64,000 bases of DNA, from positions 809,213-873,212 of the forward strand of contig NW_003314322.1 of assembly GCF_000143415.4 (NCBI RefSeq). Reading direction: 5' to 3'. Each line of letters begins with the position of its first letter. Within the stretch, counting starts at the first letter, position 1. Positions 8,115 through 19,787 of this stretch are shown here, one piece after another. The position numbers and the translations under genes were made by a program. Source of the stretch: Selaginella moellendorffii. Taxonomy: Eukaryota > Streptophyta > Lycopodiopsida > Selaginellales > Selaginellaceae. The notes beneath the pieces are model-generated. The model did no database searches. It saw only the letters and a list, made by a program, of their open reading frames with translations, and was not told the origin of the DNA.

Positions 8115-11100
8115 ATGGCGTCGCCCATGGCGCCACCGGGCTCTCCAGATTCGCAGCACAATGTGGAGGAGGAGGAAGAGGAGGACGATCGCGACGATGC
8201 GGCAGCTGGAGGAGCTGGGGATCTCTACTCGACAGTGGTGTACAAGCCAGATCATCACTCCAGTGCCTACTCGGCCGCGCTCCACAAGAGTGCCAAGGAT
8301 CTCTCGGCGCTACTCGACAAATCCGCGGCCGGGGGCGATCTCGATGGGGAGGATGATATTTACTCCACTGTTGTGTACAAGGGATCGGCCAGGGAAGACG
8401 AGGACGAGGAGAGTGCCGTGAAGAGGAGCGATCCTGTCTCTGGGGAATTCAAGGCTAGCAGGGAGGAATTCTCGACAGTGATCCTCAGGACTGGTGAGTC
8501 GTTCGTTCGCAAGACTCCGGAATCTAGCGCGTTTCTCCGGAAGAAACCGAGCCTTCCCAGGTCCAGGGACGAAGTTCTAGCTCCTCCCCAGAATGACGAG
8601 AGGTTTGCAAAGCGCAGAGGCAGCAGCAGTCCTGTGCATGAGAATGTGGCTCGTGAAGATCCTTCTTTGAAGTACGATCTTCTCAACCAGCTTGGTAAGG
8701 ATTTGTGTTCTTCTTCTTCTTTTCTTTCCTTCTCTTGATGGAGAGTGGGATTTTCGCAGGAAAGGGATCATATGGAGCGGTGTATAAGGCTCGGGATCGT
8801 AGAACATCCGAGTTCGTCGCGATCAAAGTTATATCCTTGACGGAAGGGGTAAGAAAGTTTGTAGTACTCTTTCAAGTGGTTCTTATATTATTTCCGTAAG
8901 CTAGGAAGAAGGCTATGACGAGATACGAGGAGAGATTGAGATGCTGCAGCAGTGCAATCACCCCAACGTTGTGCGCTATCTGGGAAGCTATCAAGGAGAA
9001 GAATACTTGTGGGTAAGTTGTCGAGCAAGGAAAGAAACAGCAAGTGGTAATGGTTTTTTCCAGATTGTTATGGAATACTGTGGAGGAGGCAGCGTTGGGG
9101 ATCTCATGAGCATTACTGATGAACCTCTGGAAGAAGTTCAAATCGCCTATATATGCAGAGAGGCTTTGAAGGTGCGTAAAGAAAGAATTGTTTTTGCACA
9201 AGATGCTTAGTGTTTGCCTCTTAGGGACTTGCTTACCTTCATGCAATCTTTAAAGTCCACCGTGATATCAAGGGGGGAAATATCTTACTTACGGAACAAG
9301 GAGAGGTGAAGCTGGGTAAGGATCTAGATTCTGGCGTACAAAAGAGATCAATCTTTTGCACTACTCAACTCACGTCTGTGCAGGTGATTTCGGTGTTGCG
9401 GCGCAGCTTACAAGAACGATGTCTAAGCGTAACACTGTAAGTATGGAAATGTTTCTTTTGCATTGCTATAAGCTATTGCTTTGCAGTTTATTGGTACTCC
9501 TCATTGGATGGCTCCCGAAGTCATACAAGAAAGTCGGTATGATGGCAAGGTAAGCGTGTCTTTGATATTTGTTTCCTGTGAGAACTAATCTCTCAGCTAG
9601 GTGGACGTATGGGCTTTAGGAGTTTCGGCAATTGAAATGGCAGAGGTAAGTAACTATAATAACAAAGCATGCAAGGACTGAAACTTATTATTGATGCAGG
9701 GGCTTCCTCCAAGATCGAATGTTCACCCTATGCGTGTAAGACGTTTGTTTAGTTTCGATGAAGCATAATTTGCTGCGTTTCGTTTCAGGTATTGTTCATG
9801 ATTTCCAGAGAGCCTGCGCCAATGCTGGAGGATAAAGAGAAATGGTACGTCAATCGTCCTGGTTTATGTGTGCTAAATCTCGAGCGTATTCAGGTCGTTG
9901 GTTTTTCACGATTTTGTAGCCAAATGTTTGACAAAGGAGCCACGTCTCAGACCGACAGCAACCGCGTTACTTCAGGTGTGGTTCTTTTTGTAGAATCAGT
10001 TTAATCCATCACATTTCCGTGAATTTCCCTGTGCAGCACAAGTTTATTGAGAAATGCAAAGGTAGCGCTACATCTATGCTTCCAAGGATCGAAAGAGCTC
10101 GAGCGTTGAAGGAATTGTCTGCTCGAACGTTTGGTCCAGAACAAGCAACAGTTTCCTCGGGGAATGGGGTGAGCTTTGATAATTTTTGCTTCGTTGATTT
10201 GAAAGTCATTTTGTGTGCTTCAGCAATGGTCATGGGAGAGGGGTCAAACCGTAAAAATGCATGAAAGCGTGGCTGCGACTGTATTAGTTAGACCAGACAA
10301 GGAAAAGGCGGATATTGACAACGAGGATACTGATGGTTGACTATTCTTGGATTACAAAAACTTTGCGTTCTGATGCTTTTCTTTTGTGTGTGTGTGTTAG
10401 TTGGCGACTTTGGAACGATGGTCGTTCACAGAACTTCGTCGTTAACGGCACAATCTAGTGACTTGCTTCCGCTGAATCAATCAAGTACCGACCTGCAAGG
10501 GGATAATGCCACCGTTAAAAGCAATGCGAAGGTGGAAAGCGAAAATGTAGTTGGCGAAGAAAGGTACGCGTTCGTCGTTCATTGACGGCTTTCTGGACGT
10601 TCTAATCCCGTTAATTTTTCAGACATGACGAGCCTGTGATTGCAGCGCCAATCGATCTCCCTCCGTTCTCCCCGGCTACGCCACCTTCTTTATCACCAAA
10701 TCAACAACTTTCTAACGAGAACCAAACCCTGAGAAGAAGAAAAAGTCCTGGAGATGGAGCTACTACTGTGGGTGGAACAACGCCCCGTAATCTAGGAGGG
10801 TTTGCTTTGCATGACAAGGTACACAATTCTCTTTCGTTTCCTGGAACTTTTGCTTGATCCAAATTTCCGTGGCAGCTAGTGTCCATCTACGCGGCTGGAA
10901 ACACTGTCCCAATACCGTTTCTACGAGCGACTGACATCTCTGCAATAGCCTTGCTATCCGACGACGTCTTGGGGAACGGTTTTGCCGATCACAGCGGCGC
11001 TGTGGCGCTGCAAACCGTCGAAGAACTCTACAATGCGGCCGGGGTGGCGGATTCCACATTCAAAAAGGGGAAGAAGCCAGGAACTAGTGAGGTATTTAAC

Positions 11101-11406
11101 ACACAAGCTGCTCTCTTGATTGAACCGGTGAGTGACGAGCTCCTTTGCACAGCAGACGCCTCTGCCCGCAAGCGTCTATCAAAGCCTGGCGACAAGCAGC
11201 ACGCTCCAAAATCTCGCGCGTGCTCTAGCTTATCACAAAAGGTACTACCACTATCCATCTCGACAGTGCTTCCAAGTTCTAAGCGTCTCTCTCGCTTCTC
11301 ATACAGATGCTACGAAGAAATGCCGCTGCAAGGTTGGCAGGCTGCTCAAGAAGAGCGCGTCATTGGCAACTTATCTGACACCCTGCGAACAATCTTGCGC
11401 CTGTAG
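8115..11406 (+). CDS. SIK1: Ste20/MST-type (Hippo-like) Ser/Thr kinase, SIK1 orthologue (18 exons)
   Basis: Plant counterpart of the Hippo/MST MAP4K kinases; Arabidopsis SIK1 acts in cell-number control and immunity. Exons: 8115-8694, 8760-8848, 8905-9012, 9064-9171, 9225-9315, 9384-9436, 9487-9549, 9601-9645, 9700-9735, 9789-9844, 9894-9975, 10037-10168, 10224-10335, 10401-10563, 10623-10818, 10876-11091, 11153-11241 and 11307-11406; frames join throughout to give about 772 aa. An acidic, Ser-rich N-terminus precedes the kinase at about residue 188. Seen in order: [11 protein letters not shown] (P-loop), VAIKVI (Lys), [19 protein letters not shown] and [11 protein letters not shown]. The C-terminal region with [13 protein letters not shown] and [12 protein letters not shown] is characteristic of the SIK1 family. 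Exon 17 could start at 11156 instead of 11153. The intron after 10335 has a weak donor (GTTGAC). Confidence 0.93.
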
Positions 11407-11616
11407 AAGAAGAATGGCAGCTTTGTGCAAAAATCCCAACTCCAGTGTAAGTAGCTAGTCAAATTAATCCAAGAGCTTGTTATTCTCTTACCATCTAAAC
11501 CAGGATCTAGAGCAGCCAGTGGGAGCAGGCCACCTGGGCATCATCTTAGCCACTTAAAGACTTGTGGTGCTAGCGGTAGAGTGTCCGAGAGGAGTTTTTT
11601 TGGAGCGAGAGGAGCA

Positions 11617-12285
11617 ATGGCGGCAGTGTTGGAGCGCTCGGCCTTCTGCGGCTCGTCCCTCGCGAGAGCACCAGTGGCAGCACGGGGCCTCCCGGCGTTG
11701 AGCATCCGCCTCACCGTCACAGCCAGTGGAGGCAAGAAGATCTCGACCAAAACACCTCTAGGTACGTGCAAACTTTAGCTCGTTTTTACATCCTCACTCT
11801 TCTTTCATTCCAACCTCACAATCTCGATCCAAACAGGCCCTTCTGGAGACCTCACTTTCAAGTCGGGAGTGGACGCATCTGGTCGCGGAGCCAAGGTATT
11901 TGATAGTTTTTCTGCGGTGCGCTGAACCATCTCGGTTCTTGTTTATGAATCACAACAGGGGAAGGGCGTGTACCAATTCACGAAGAAATACGGGGCCAAT
12001 GTGGACGGATACAGGTGAGCAAGGAAACGAGAAAATAACGGAGAGAAGTCTAACGAAGCTGGAAATTCTTGCAGTCCCATCTACACTCCAGACGAATGGT
12101 CGCCTTCGGGAGATGTTTACTCGGGTGGTAAGTGGAAGTTTGCTTCGTTTTTTTCCTTCGAGTTGTAAGGTTTTCTTGTTGGATTTCCAGGCCAGACGGG
12201 GCTGTTGCTATGGGCAATAACGCTGGGAGGTGTGCTTCTGGCTGGAGTGTTCCTTGTCTACAGCACCAGCGCTCTCGCAAGCTAA
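11617..12285 (+). CDS. PSBR: Photosystem II 10-kDa polypeptide PsbR (5 exons)
   Basis: Thylakoid membrane protein of photosystem II that helps attach the oxygen-evolving extrinsic proteins. Exons 11617-11761, 11837-11895, 11959-12014, 12075-12127 and 12191-12285 join in frame to 135 aa, the usual family length. After a transit peptide come TPLGPSGDLTFKSGVDASGR, YQFTKKYGANVDGYSPIYTP and DEWSPSGDVYSGGQTG, all family signatures. A single C-terminal membrane helix (LLLWAITLGGVLLAGVFLVY) ends in STSALAS. It lies 210 bp downstream of the SIK1 stop on the same strand and converges with the mutase-like gene, whose stop is 309 bp away. Confidence 0.95.
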
Positions 12286-12593
12286 AGTCTTGTAAACATT
12301 ATCCTGTGGATAAAAAGATTTTACGTATTCGACGACAAGCAAATATCCCTAGGTAGCTAATCTGATCGCAAAACAAATATGACTCGAAATATGAAAAGAA
12401 CAAAGTAAACATTTGTAAAGTCTGTTTTGTGTTCATCCAGAATTTGGTTTAATCACGCCATATGCTTAATAACTTATAAGCCTCCAAGTTTTCTCACCAT
12501 CTTCGACACACGATTCAATTACGATCGTTTGAAGCTCGCAATTCTCAAGCCTGTAATGAAGGTTTTCATACAGAAAACTATAGAACGGAGGAA

Positions 12594-13660
12594 TTACCAC
12601 CCAAGATCAGATGTAGAGCTTCCACTGATAGCTCTAAGAAACTCGTGCAAGAAGTAGGAATGAGAAACCACCGCCATCTCCTTCTCCTCTCGACTCATCA
12701 ACCTGGCACGAACCAAGCTCCAAGGATTCAACTCCAAAAGATCGAGCGGGCGAATCATCTAGACAAGCTTGTTACCATTGGAAGAAAGCTTTGGCTCGCT
12801 CTTGCATTTCTTGGAGAGACTCCTCCACCCCGGGCCGCCACAGCACATCCTGATCGTGTTGGACGAGCGAGAAATCAATCCCTGGGAACTCCGCGCTGTA
12901 GGAGCTGATATCACGCCTGCGATGCGCGGCCGAATGAGCCTGGCGCGCGCGAGAGGACATTAGTAAACTCTGGAACGAAAAAGACGAGAGAGAGGCCCTC
13001 ACAATGTGCTCTCGACATAGCTCTTGCGCTACAAATGGTGGAGATTTTGTCGATGGCTTTGCTCTTGTGCAAGGATTCGTCTTCCCTTTCTTCATGAGGA
13101 TCGGTTTTGCTTCACCATTGTCGTCGTAAATCTCTCGCTCGCCAAACACCCCAGCGGCTGTTTGCAGTGTCCTGTTTGTTTTGAAAGGAAAAAGAAGTAA
13201 GAAAACTTTGATCGAAGGGAGCTTACCTTGTCATTGGAGAGACTACAACTAATCCGATTTTGCTAGCCAGTCCGCTCGCTACAACCATTTGACGACACTT
13301 CTCGACCTGATTGATTTAGAACGATAGAAACTTAGAACGAAGGAAAAAGGACAGGGTTTTTTCTTTTTTTCTTGTTTCCTATACCTGTAGCCAGCCCGTA
13401 GGAGTGAGACTGGCATCAAACCTGTAGGATGGAACGATGCGGGACAAGATGGATAGCCAAATGGAGCTCAAGAGTTGCAAGAGACGCCCAAGTTTGATAG
13501 TTCGCCATCCTCCAAAAAGAATCAAGCGCCGGAGCTCCGTGAGAGTTGTTCTCGCGAGGTTGTGGTAGCCTTGAGCGTGACGAATCTATAACGAGGAATG
13601 GAAACACGCGCTAGCAAATTTTTCACAAACCAGGTGTATCGTTTTGTACTGAGTCGCCAT
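12594..13660 (-). CDS. Phosphoglycerate mutase-like (histidine phosphatase superfamily) protein (6 exons)
   Basis: Exons on the minus strand: 13660-13631, 13585-13385, 13306-13227, 13171-13003, 12939-12776 and 12702-12594, giving about 250 aa. The first exon encodes only MATQYKTIHL and is joined to IRHAQGYHN, the phospho-acceptor RHG-type motif. Later come SLTPTGWLQ, SPMTRTLQTA, CREHI, AEFPGIDFSL, DVLWRPGV and MAVVSHSYFLHEF, the last containing the second catalytic His. These match the plant phosphoglycerate-mutase-like family, whose substrate is poorly defined and which are probably phosphatases of small molecules. Between the RHAQG motif and FDASLTP the frame holds about 30 more residues than usual, so exon 2 may contain an unrecognised intron or a real insertion. 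Confidence 0.85.
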
Positions 13661-14106
13661 CTCTGGAGCTATAGGGTTACCTCAGGGTTATTAAGTCCTT
13701 TTCAATATGATGTTGTGGCAACTATTTTACCAGTATTTTCAAACCTAAGACCAACATTGCACAAACATTGCACAGAATGGGCATTGCACAAAAACGATGG
13801 CGTTTCGGCACGCTACAAAGGTATGGAGCTCTAGGAACGTGGTCATCAAAACCGCTGGAGAATCCTCGGGATTGAGTGGTCGCGCCGTCGCTCTCCAAGT
13901 CGAGCGGCATAATTTAATCCCTCGTTTCGTTCTTCAACAGAACGAGCTCGGCGATGTCTATCTTACGTGCTGTTCGAGCGGTGAGTTGTGTCAGGGACAA
14001 ACATCCGATCGACGAAATCTCGAGGTAAGATATGAAATGGACTGATACGCTGTGGTCTTAACGATCTCGAGGTTGATGGTGGTTGCAAGAGCTACTTCTT
14101 GGCTGC

Positions 14107-14114
14107 TATATAAA
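14107..14114 (+). promoter_or_regulatory. TATA box of the purple acid phosphatase gene
   Basis: TATATAAA lies about 40 bp before the ATG at 14153. The transcript leader would therefore be very short, around 10-20 nt. Confidence 0.5.
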
Positions 14115-14152
14115 CTCGCCCCTTTGGAACACATCCGAAAAAGCATAGAAAA

Positions 14153-15968
14153 ATGCCTGCATTGAAGTTCTTCTTCGAGGCTCTCTTTCTGGCCGCGATT
14201 TTTATCCTCCAGGCTCTCTGCGAGCCTCAGGGTTCCAAGGGAGTCACCAGTCGATTCGTGAGAAAGCTCCAAGACTCTGGGGATTTGCCAGAGACGAGCG
14301 AATGGTTCATCACTTTCGACGCAACTTTGAACCTTCCCGAACAGGTAACTCCTCAAGCGAGCTTTTGTGTTAGTCTCGCGTTGATGATCTGATCATCTCT
14401 TCTTGGAAAGGTTCACTTGACGCAAGGAGATTACATTGGCCAAACAACGACGGTCTCGTGGGTAACTTGGGCCAGCTCCAGCGGCAACATCGTCCAGTAT
14501 GGAAAGAGCAAAGACAGCTACACAAGCAGCATCCAAAGCGATGTCACAACGTACACATACGGCGACTACACATCTGGCTTTATCCACCATGCCAAATTGG
14601 AGGGACTCGATGTAAGCCTCGCAAAACTCCATCTTTGTTTGGTTGAATCTTGGAACGAACCTAAGCTTTTGTCTATAGTATGGGACCACCTATTTCTACA
14701 AGGTTGGAGATGGAAGCTCTTCTCGGGAATTCTCATTCACAACTCCTCCAGAAGTTGGTCCGGATGCTGCTCACGTTTTTGGGATCACAGGTAGCTTTAG
14801 TCGATTTCTAGAGCTCTAACCGAGATTTCTCCTCTTTTTCTTTCTTGAAGCTGATCTCGGACAGACTATAAACTCTGCTCAAACAGTCGCTCACTACACA
14901 CGAAGTGGCGGCCAGACGATGCTCTTCGTAGGAGACATGTCTTACGCTGATAGATACAAGAGCAACAGCCAAGTGAGATGGGATACATGGCTTCGCCTCC
15001 TGGAGAACAGCACCGCATTCCAGTCGTGGATGTGGGTGGCGGGCGATCACGAGATCGAGGCCAAAAGCAACAGCGTAAGAACTTACGAGGCCAAACAATT
15101 TCCTCCATTTTCCTTCCATCTGAAAGTTTCGATCTTGCCAGGGAGAGACCGAGAAGTTCAAAGCTTTCAACAAAAGATTTCCAGTGCCTTACCAAGCATC
15201 CGGGAGCACGTCGAGCTTGTATTACGCGTTCAAGAGAGCCTCGGCTCACTTCATCGCAATCTCATACTACGATGACTATTGTAAGCATGCAATTCCAATT
15301 CTTTTCCCAGCACTTGAAAACTCTAAACATGTTTGCCTATTTCCTGGATAGCCGAAGGTAGCACTCAGTACCAGTGGCTACAAACCGAGCTCTCAAAGGT
15401 GGATAGAAGCACGACGCCATGGCTGATTATCTTGGAGCACGTCCCATGGTACAATAGCAACACACACCACTACCAGCAGGGAGATGGAATGCGCTCCGTG
15501 CTCGAGCCTCTCATTGTTAATGCCAAGGCCGACATATTCTTTGCTGGTCACGTCCATGCCTACGAGCGCACGGTAGAAAAATGTGAACTATTTTCCCCTG
15601 AAGAAACTGTCGACATTTTTTCGCTTTTTCCAGTTTCGTGCTTCATCGCTCAATTGCTCTGGCGGCTGTAGCGATGAAAACGCTCCCGTTTACATCAACA
15701 TTGGAGATGGTGGAAACTCGGAAGGCCTGGTTGGAAGGTGAGTGATTGTTCTTTGGTTCTAAAGGTTTCTTTGTTTGCTCATCAAGATCATATATATAGT
15801 TTTGTGAGCCCCCAGCCGAGCTACTCTGCATTTCGGGAAGCAAGCTATGGATTTGCGACGCTGGACATCAGGAACAGGACCCATGCTTTGTACAATTGGC
15901 ACCGAAACGACGATGGCGATGCCGTCGTAGCAGACTCTACATGGATTATCAATCGCGTCTCCTCGTAG
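14153..15968 (+). CDS. Purple acid phosphatase, secreted, with altered metal-site motif (8 exons)
   Basis: Dinuclear metal phosphoesterase of the plant PAP family, secreted or vacuolar. Exons: 14153-14344, 14411-14611, 14679-14790, 14851-15074, 15142-15280, 15352-15572, 15634-15737 and 15800-15968; 453 aa in all. A hydrophobic signal peptide covers residues 1-22. Next comes the N-terminal fibronectin-like domain ([10 protein letters not shown]), then the five metal-binding blocks: ADLG (169-172, usually GDLG), GDMSYAD (196-202), GDHE (233-236, usually GNHE), LEHVPWY (His319) and GHVHAYER (355-362). The C-terminus [14 protein letters not shown] and NWHRNDDG is typical. The usual Asn ligand of block three is Asp here, so metal preference or activity may differ. 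Otherwise the gene is full length with clean introns. Confidence 0.93.
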
Positions 15969-16016
15969 TTTAAAATTCAAGCTGCTCAACCAGCAGACTA
16001 ACTTACAGAATGTAAA

Positions 16017-16732
16017 TCAGGCCCAAACCCTGTTTCGCTTTATCAAGTCGGAGGTTTTGAGTTTGTCTATCTTGGCTGCGAGGATGAAATCATTTTCTGT
16101 GAGGCCACCTGCGCAAAAATCACAGGTTTCTTAGCGATCGACAAAAAGCAAGAAAAGAAATCCTGAGAAGGGAGACTACCAAGTGACTCCGTCCATATGT
16201 CGACTTTTGCTCTGTTTTTCCGATCGAGCGAGAGGCTGGGGAAGTAATTCTCGGCCTTGGCTACAGCGGCAATCCTCTGGAAGAGCTCCACTCCAGCGCT
16301 AAAACTCGCCAAGTTCCATTCGCCCTGTAGCTTCAAGCAGCCATCCTCGTTTATGATCCTCCATCCCACCACCTATCCAATGGGAACCTTACAAAAGAGC
16401 AAAAAAAAGATTTGGCATGCCTTGCGAAGAAATTCCTTGGCCTCTTTCTCGGTCATGGCTGTTGCACCACGGGGAAGCTCAGCGCAAGATTTCTGGGCAA
16501 TCTCCACCGGGCGGGAGGGAACAAGGATGATGTGCTCGGTGCTGGCATTCCCAAGAACCTTGTCCCCAAATTTGCTCTCCAGCTCCTCCGGGAATGGATC
16601 CCTGGCTCCAAGTTCGATGTCCTTCCCTGCTGCTGTGGCTCGGACGAGCATTACCTTGCGTGTACCACAGGCGGGAAGCTGGAATGAAGGCCAAGATGAC
16701 GGCATTGCCACGCCAAGAAGAGCCATCGCCAT
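16017..16732 (-). CDS. RAF2: RAF2-like Rubisco assembly factor (pterin dehydratase-like), plastid
   Basis: Exons 16732-16421, 16372-16180 and 16108-16017 give 198 aa. The N-terminus is a plausible transit peptide. The mature part begins IELGARDPFPEELESKFGD and KVLGNASTEH, then FLRK joined to VVGWRIINEDGCLKLQGEW, and ends GGLTENDFILAAKID and NRVWA. This is the plant RAF2 family, a pterin-4a-carbinolamine dehydratase fold that in maize and Arabidopsis helps Rubisco assembly. The paired His of active dehydratases is replaced by Asn-Tyr (AENYFPSL), consistent with a non-catalytic role. The first intron is only 48 bp and uses a GC-AG pair. The start codon is the first Met of MAMALLGVAM. A decayed copy lies at 39.05-39.27 kb. 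Confidence 0.88.
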
Positions 16733-16759
16733 GGCCTTCAATTTTCAACAAACACATTC

Positions 16760-17940
16760 TTAAATAGGATTTCATAATTATTTATTATTTCATATCCTGT
16801 TTATTCAGGTATAAACTTCTTTTTGTTATAATAGAAAACAATTAGCATGCATCTAAATATTATTTTGTTGTGCAGCATGGTTTTCTTTTTTATTTTAAAT
16901 GCTAATCTTTTTTAGTTTTTAAAGCCATGAATTATTTATGAATATTTATTTTATTGCAAAAAATAATATTATAGTTGTTCACAGTTTATAATGACAAGAT
17001 AATCTATATACTAGTCACTTAGTGAGGGGTGAACACTTTGGTGGTACTTCTTCATTTGCCTCACTACCCAATAAGATGACAGAATGAGTGTTGTGATTTG
17101 GCCATGTCTATATTAACTTCTATCATCGTTTAGTAATCTAGCTTAAGATATATGTCAAGTAGAAGCTGTCTTAATCTTTTTGTGCACTCCAATTGATACA
17201 AAATCTACAACCACATTTAAATAACTTCAACACCTTTTCACACTGGCATTGTACACAAACCAATTGGATTTACAGTGTAGTGAACCTCAAATTTGGAGTG
17301 GAGGTGATCATTTATATACCAAGAAACCAATTGCCAAAAGATCATTAAACAATTCTGTCGTCTGAAGATTATCTTAACAATAATTTCTTGTCCTTCCTAT
17401 CAAGAGTTTTGAAGTAAAGTTTGCTACTGTTGTTGCTGAAGCAATATTAGAATATTGACGCAGGAAAAATAACAAGAGAAAGAAGCATGAAAGCATGAGT
17501 GCCTCATGGCTGCTCAGACACTTGGTGTTTAAGAATGTTAATAAATTATAAACATATTTATAATTTATAAACACCATAAACACCATAAAGTTCATGATCA
17601 CTTTCAGCTATAAATTAAGATGAAATGCTATTGAGAAGTTATTATTAGCCTAACTAAAAGAGAAGGTTCTATCTTATTTCTAAAAGACATTCTCAACTGT
17701 TATAATTCTAAGTAAAAATAATTGTTAAATCTAAATAATTCCTGAAGTTACTAGACAAAAGAAATTGTCAATAACAAAGGAATTTAAGAATATCAGTAAC
17801 AAACATCTTTTGAATAAAGAATTTAAAAAAAGTGTATTGTGATTTGCTCATTTTGCTATAATATAGACCCTACCCCTTGTAGTATGTTTTAAGAAAATTA
17901 CTAGGGCATTAAACATTTTTCTAGTTTATTTATTTATATT
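16760..17940. other. AT-rich intergenic DNA, nothing recognised
   Basis: Very AT-rich with many stops in all frames. I see no protein domain, RNA gene or repeat that could be named. Confidence 0.6.
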
Positions 17941-17945
17941 AATTT

Positions 17946-18545
17946 ATGCAGCTGAAATCCAGAAGATACAAATTTTATAAATTCAAACGCTACAAATAGG
18001 ATTTGTAGCATTTATCATTTTTTCTTTTGATGATAAAGCTAAGCTTCTTCCTATTGTAGAAATACCATCTGGTCAAGGTATTAAATCTGAAATAACTTTA
18101 CCAGATGAAATATATGGTAAAATATATATGAATATACAACTATGGCTTTATAGTCATGAAAGAGGTAACAGTTCTTAGCATTGTTTTTCTTATCCTACTG
18201 GAGATAATGGTAACACTACTATAGCCATATTTGACTTACTTAGTTCTACTATAATATTAGGAATTTATAGTATTTATTATTGGGATAGAAACATACCTCC
18301 TATGATCATTTCAATAATTAGCTCTATAATTTATAATACTTTATTAGAATTTCTGTTTAGAACACCTCCAAATAAAGCAGATTTACAACTTAATTGAGTT
18401 ATATAGAGTTATATATTAAAAATTAATCAAAGTGGATTATATTAGGAAATTATATTAAATATTAGCTTGTATTAATGGTGATAGAAATTTAATTTATATA
18501 TTATAAACAGTTAAGTTGTGTGGTGACCAAATTTATTAACCTTAG
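17946..18545 (+). pseudogene. Decayed copy 1 of the lectin-like gene at 37.7 kb
   Basis: Translated in patches it reads SGQGIKSEITLPDEIYGKI, then LWLYSHERG, PTGDNGNTT and IYSIYYW. These correspond block by block to GQGIVGRINLNDEIYGRI, LWLYSRERG (IWLYSRERG), PTGERVNTN and IYGIYYW in the intact gene at 37719-38480. In-frame stops and deletions break it, and the lectin-like end is reduced to scraps (for example GTGTGGTGACCAAATTTATT near 18520). Confidence 0.75.
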
Positions 18546-18555
18546 TTGACTTAAT

Positions 18556-18900
18556 TATGAATTATCGTTTTATTCATATATGTTAAGGTTCTAGGTTAGT
18601 TGCTCTAACATCAGATATTTATGTATTTATTGGTGGGAGAGATATACCCCCTTCCATAAGCTCTAGCTTTAGACCATCAAATAAGCTTAAATTTTTTAAT
18701 GATTGTTATATTTAATTGAGTACATTCATTAACTCTACACTTTATTTAGTATTTTAGGTTATATACAAAAGCACAAATTTATCTATATTCTAATTGTAAA
18801 TTAGAATTATATACTGAAAATGTGTTTTTTTATGAGACAAAGGTGCATTTTTCATTTATAGTATTTTCTAATTCAGGTAAAAAAAATTTGGGACATTAAA
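18556..18900 (+). pseudogene. Decayed copy 2 of the lectin-like gene (middle and C-terminal part)
   Basis: The DNA parallels the intact gene from its middle (TTATCG, GGTTCTAGGTTAGTTGCTCT, TAGACCATCAAATAAGCTTA) through AGCACAAATTTATCTATATT to AATTAGAATTATATACTGAA. The start is missing and stops are frequent. Lying directly after copy 1, it shows the gene was once tandemly duplicated here. Confidence 0.65.
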
Positions 18901-19356
18901 AAGTTATTAGTTGTTAAGTGTGGAGACATGTGGCCAAATATCAAATAAAACAAAAAGGTAAAAAAACCCTTCAAAAGAAAAAAAAAGGTCATTCTTCAAA
19001 GTTAAGGAGGAGAGGATGGAGGTTCTTTAGTTATGTTTCCAGCGTCAACATGTAGATCACAACAGCATGATCCAAGGCTCAATAAGAGGCAAATCACCTT
19101 AAGAGAGAGCAAAGAGAATAATGAAGGAGCAATTTTCTTAATGAGGATCAAAGGGAAACCTCCATTCCAGTGTTTAAGCTTTTATGATGTTCAAGCAAGA
19201 GAGAATGTTGAGATAATACATTGTTCTCCTTATGAAATCCAAATGGCACATGCCTTGCCACCTCCCTAATTCCTTAGGCTAGGTGGTCACTAGAGGGTTA
19301 TTAGTCACAATCCTTGGTTTCTCCTCTTGTTATATATATTCAAAGTGATATATTTT
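18901..19356. other. Intergenic DNA between lectin and PP2C relics
   Basis: One open frame of 78 codons (19033-19269, plus) has no recognisable relatives and an unremarkable composition. I do not call it a gene. Confidence 0.4.
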
Positions 19357-19787
19357 TGTATGTAGGGATGGCATTGGTTCATGGACGATGCACATGCTGT
19401 TATGACCAACCTTGACACTAGAGGCATGGCATACGTAAGAACAACCTAAAACATCCACACTCACATCTTAGATCACACCTCTCTCAATGATCTCAGCCTT
19501 ATCCTTCACAAGTCCTTCATGGACATGGATTGGGAGTTCCAGGCCACTACAAAGGACTCATTGGATCCAGACTCAGTGCTTTATGAAGGAGAGCACATCA
19601 AGGCTGTGGGTGGTAGTGTTACTTTTGGGTGGCTCAAGGATCTCAATGTGAGCAGGAGAGGACTACTGCCTCAAGATCCCAGCCAAGCTTTTGTTTGAGA
19701 AGCAACAATTAAGCACAACACCAGAGACCAGGAAGACATTTCCAGGGATTGAGTTTGTGGCAGTTATACAATATAACTATAGTCATA
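19357..19787 (+). pseudogene. Decayed PP2C phosphatase gene
   Basis: Nucleotide-level match to the intact PP2C at 36477-37385. It starts with GGGATGGCATTGGTTCATGG, continues through CCTTGACACTAGAGG, AAGTCCTTCATGGACATGGA, GGTGGTAGTGTTACTTTTGG and CTCAAGGATCTCAATGTGAG, and ends at GGGATTGAGTTTGTGG joined to ACAATATAACTATAG. Several internal segments are deleted, including the metal-binding stretch around VGVFDSH and the region just before the C-terminus. Stops and frameshifts are present. Most substitutions relative to the intact copy are C to T or G to A. Confidence 0.88.

Noticed and set aside
5713-8421. Many open frames antisense to the PPR gene, up to 187 codons, on both strands
   Set aside because: Shadows of GC-rich coding sequence; composition is Arg/Pro/Ser-rich without any domain, while the PPR frame is unambiguous.
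19033-19269. 78-codon open frame between lectin and PP2C relics as a gene
   Set aside because: No recognisable family, no splice partner and surrounded by decayed DNA.
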